From contig NC_080682.1 of NCBI RefSeq assembly GCF_030445035.2, positions 31,292,770 to 31,356,769 on the forward strand: a stretch of DNA of 64,000 nt, written 5' to 3'. Positions within the stretch are counted from its first letter, which is position 1. Each line of letters starts with the position of its first letter. The position numbers and the translations under genes were made by a program. This stretch comes from Dasypus novemcinctus (taxonomy: Eukaryota; Chordata; Mammalia; Cingulata; Dasypodidae). This document shows, one piece after another, positions 61,108 through 64,000 of the stretch. Under the pieces are notes generated by a model, which had not been told where the DNA came from, ran no database searches, and saw only the letters and a list, made by a program, of their open reading frames with translations.

Positions 61108-62029
61108 CTACTGCCCTTTCTGAAAACATTGACAGCACCACACTTTCCTCAAGGCATTCTTCATCTCCAAGTTTCTAAGAGTATAAATCAAAGGATTGAA
61201 CATGGGAGCAATGATGGTGCAGGAAACAGCAAATAATTTATCTTCTGGAAAATTTATGCGTGGTCTAATATAAACAAAGAAAATAGGCACAAAGAACAGA
61301 ATCACTGTTAGGTGAGAACTTCAAGTGGAAAGAGCTTTCTACGGCTTTCTGCAGGGTAAGCCTTAATGGTGTACAATATCAGAAAATAAGATAACATCAA
61401 AATCACAAATGTTAGCAAAGCAATAAGACCTAAACTGACTATTACCAAGAAACCAATCCTGTATGTATCAGTGCAGGCCAGTTTCAGCAAAGGAAACACA
61501 TCTCTGACCCAGTGATCTATTTCATTGAGACCACAGAAGTGGAAGATGGTAAGAAGAAACTGATTGGCTGAGTGAATAAATCCCCTTGTACAACAAGCTA
61601 TGATGATAGTGTGACACCTCTACCTGCTCATGATAACAGTGTAGTGCAGGGGCTTGCTGATGGCCATGTAGTGGTCTTAGGCCATCTCTGTTAGGATAAA
61701 GATCTCAATGTCTACAAAGAAATGTATGGACAAACACTGTGCCATGCATTTATTATAGGAAATGGTCTTCCTTTCTGCTAATAAGTCAGTCATTAGTTTG
61801 AACGTCACTGAGGAAGTGTAGCGAAGGTGGGAGAGTGAGAGGTAATTAAGAAAGAAATACATGGGCAGGTCAATTAGCTGACTGCATGAAACAGAAATCA
61901 TTATGAGCAAGTTTCCATCCAAATAGCAATGTAACAATTTCAAAATAATACAAAACACAATATTTCAATGTACATGTTTTGGCAAAGTCTCAAGAGAATA
62001 AACACAGTGACATTATTCCTCTTTTCCAT
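61108..62029 (-). pseudogene. Olfactory receptor pseudogene 3 (family 4-like)
   Basis: The start ATG is at 62029-62027 (MEKRNNVT, a glycosylation site, then FILL). A frame change near 61950 separates this from [15 protein letters not shown] (TM1). [18 protein letters not shown] and [14 protein letters not shown] (TM3) follow, and TAA at 61677-61679 replaces the Tyr before the DRY motif, here DHY. A second stop, TAG, lies near 61621. [13 protein letters not shown]5 and ESRRKLF follow, where a frame change at about 61310 removes the usual STC motif. TM6 ([14 protein letters not shown]) and TM7 ([17 protein letters not shown]) close the gene with TAG at 61110-61108. Same subfamily style as pseudogene 2 but opposite strand and independent lesions; here TM3 and TM7 are kept. 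Confidence 0.92.
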
Positions 62030-64000
62030 GGTCCAGTGCAGTGAAAATGCACAACAGCCACTTAAAGACAAAATTAATAAGTCATTGTCAAAAGTTTTAT
62101 AGAAAATAATTATAATAGACATATCATAAATTTATATTTAATTGACATAATTCCAGAGTTTCAGTAAATGAAAATCTGATGCTAAAGAAAAATATCTTTT
62201 CTGATTAATGTTATGATGCTTTCCATAAATTTGTTAGAATATTATGTTCAACCTTGGCATTATTTGAAATTAATGCATTTAATCAGTAATTAAAATCATT
62301 TAAAATATTATTAGGTGGTAAACATTTTCCATTTCCAATGAAATATACAACTAATTACGTGGGGAGGGGTTAACTATGTCCTTTTAAACTCAAAATCGGT
62401 TATTTGTGCAAGTAAAAGTTATACTGTGTTTCTTAAAAGATGTAGATGCAAAGGTAAAGTTTTAATATTGGTCACTAGTGGAATATATACCTCAAAATAG
62501 TTTTTGAATATGGTAGAAAATAAAATGAGAGATAAATATAATGATACTATATATTTAATAAGCTGAATAAAAATATCTCTTCAGGAGGCAAATGCAATTG
62601 GCTTGACTGATTTTTTATTGCTTGCTGACCTTTTTCTTGGTGATTTGTGAAATTAAATTGTTTACATTTTATAAAACAAATGAACTTATTTACCCATTAT
62701 TGTTTTGCAGTAGTTAAAACTAAAAATGTTATGTGTAAGGCTTTTTATATATTTCATAAACCATAAAATATAAATGTCTGATGACAAACGTAGCACAACT
62801 GTTCTTCACTATAAATTTTGACCACCAAACCACATCATTAATGCATTCATTACTTTTTTCATTAAAATTTTTTATATATTTTCTGCCCTAATCTTGTAAC
62901 TGTCTTTTTTTATCAATTCATTTTTAAATGCCCTCCTCAAAACTCTTTTACATATTAACTTGACCATTGTCAACTTCAAAATAAAAAATTCCATTGCAAC
63001 AAAGATGGAACCTTAAAAAAAATTCTAAATCTTAAAATTGTACAATTCAAATTAATTTATTTTTTTAATCTGTGAGATAAACCATTGAGAGTAAGACTTC
63101 TCAGGATACCTCCAATTATGCTATTTAAATGTTTCCTTGCTTGTAAGTGAAAAGAATATTTTTTATTTTAAAGTAGTATTTAAAATACTACTTTGGAAAA
63201 CTTAAAATTAATTGCTTATTGATTTGAATAGGTATAAACAATAACATTATTTTAGTTATGTGCATGGGAATAAAACAAACTTAAATTTCTTTCCCTGTAT
63301 TCTCTACCTCCCAAATTAAAATGAGAAATGATAAGTAAAAATCCAACCAAATTAGAAGACATACATATCGTATTACATTAGAAAGAAATAACTTTTTATG
63401 TATATAATATAAATTACATTTTCTCTAAAAATGCAAATTTAGTTCCTTTTGAAATGTGCATTTTTACTCTTCCACCTTGCAAACATTTCAAATAATTACT
63501 TTCTATTATGAAAGTAAAACACTATCAGTCCTTTGTTCTATATCATTCAGCAGATTTCAAATGAATGAGATTTTTTAAAAACGACTTTTGGGTAATTCAT
63601 GAACTAAGAAATAAGTTTTCAGAAAATTGGTTCACATATGAAATTAAGCTTCTGTGGAAACTAAGGTTAGTAAAGTGCTCAGACAAAACCAAACAAACAT
63701 TCTGTCTGCATTTATTGCTGCCAAGTTACTAACCCTACTAATTAAATTGTTGATACTATAACAAAACAATTTTTGTAAATAAGTATATGAAACCCAGTTT
63801 TCTCCAATTTGCAAGCTACAGATGAGGCTTTATTTCACTTCTTGGAACTCTTCCCATTTAATTTCACTTTTCCCTTAAACTCATAATTCACCATAAATAA
63901 AGTGCCACCTATTTTGTAGCTCCTTATATGTAGTTAGGAGAGGATCCTTACTTTCTACTCTTGACACTACCATTGATTTTAGTTGTCAACTTTGCAAGTG
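62030..64000. other. AT-rich intergenic DNA to the right edge
   Basis: Extremely AT-rich. No coding frame, SINE or LTR was recognised on either strand. A short inverted pair (AAAGTAGTATTTAAAATACTACTTT, 63170-63194) is a perfect palindrome-like element. Confidence 0.4.

Overview
This is mammalian nuclear DNA, and most likely from an armadillo (Dasypus or a close xenarthran). The pointer is a set of tRNA-derived SINEs at 32247-32663 and 33553-33920 whose head, A/B boxes and TAAATAAATAAATC tail match the armadillo DAS-SINE family as I remember it. The window is AT-rich and I find no intact cellular gene. Its recognisable contents are two endogenous betaretrovirus-like proviruses, many LINE-1 pieces, several MaLR-type LTRs, five DAS-like SINEs and three decayed olfactory receptor genes.

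Layout. 1-3818: the 3' part of provirus ERV-A on the plus strand: end of pol, a nearly full-length gamma-type env, polypurine tract and 3' LTR. 3990-8000: an MaLR-type LTR and old minus-strand L1 3' ends. 8050-8925: olfactory receptor pseudogene 1. 9013-12526: a solo MaLR-type LTR, then a complete LTR-internal-LTR element flanked by the 5-bp repeat GTGAG. 13685-14061: an L1 3' end with target-site duplication. 17945-25775: one large plus-strand L1 (ORF2 plus 3' UTR) broken by four later insertions. 26560-30720: more L1, including an L1-in-L1 insertion with a twin-priming inversion. 30755-35160: SINEs and LTR pieces. 36363-43281: provirus ERV-B on the minus strand, with both LTRs, a tRNA-Lys-type primer site and a 6-bp target-site duplication. 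45790-48800: MaLR-type LTRs and L1. 51937-52741 and 61108-62029: olfactory receptor pseudogenes 2 and 3. 57540-60520: L1 pieces and a possible ERVL-type internal fragment.

The most interesting relation is between the two proviruses. They share a betaretrovirus-type integrase, the same polypurine tract style, LTRs starting TGTGGGA and an unusually tight TATA/poly(A) arrangement. Their Env proteins belong to different classes: gamma-type with CWLC and CX6CC motifs in ERV-A, beta-type in ERV-B. ERV-B has also lost protease and reverse transcriptase and carries about 2.3 kb of AT-rich non-coding DNA in their place.

I found no new defence system, CRISPR array or functional operon. All homology statements come from reading motifs by eye; no database search or alignment program was run.
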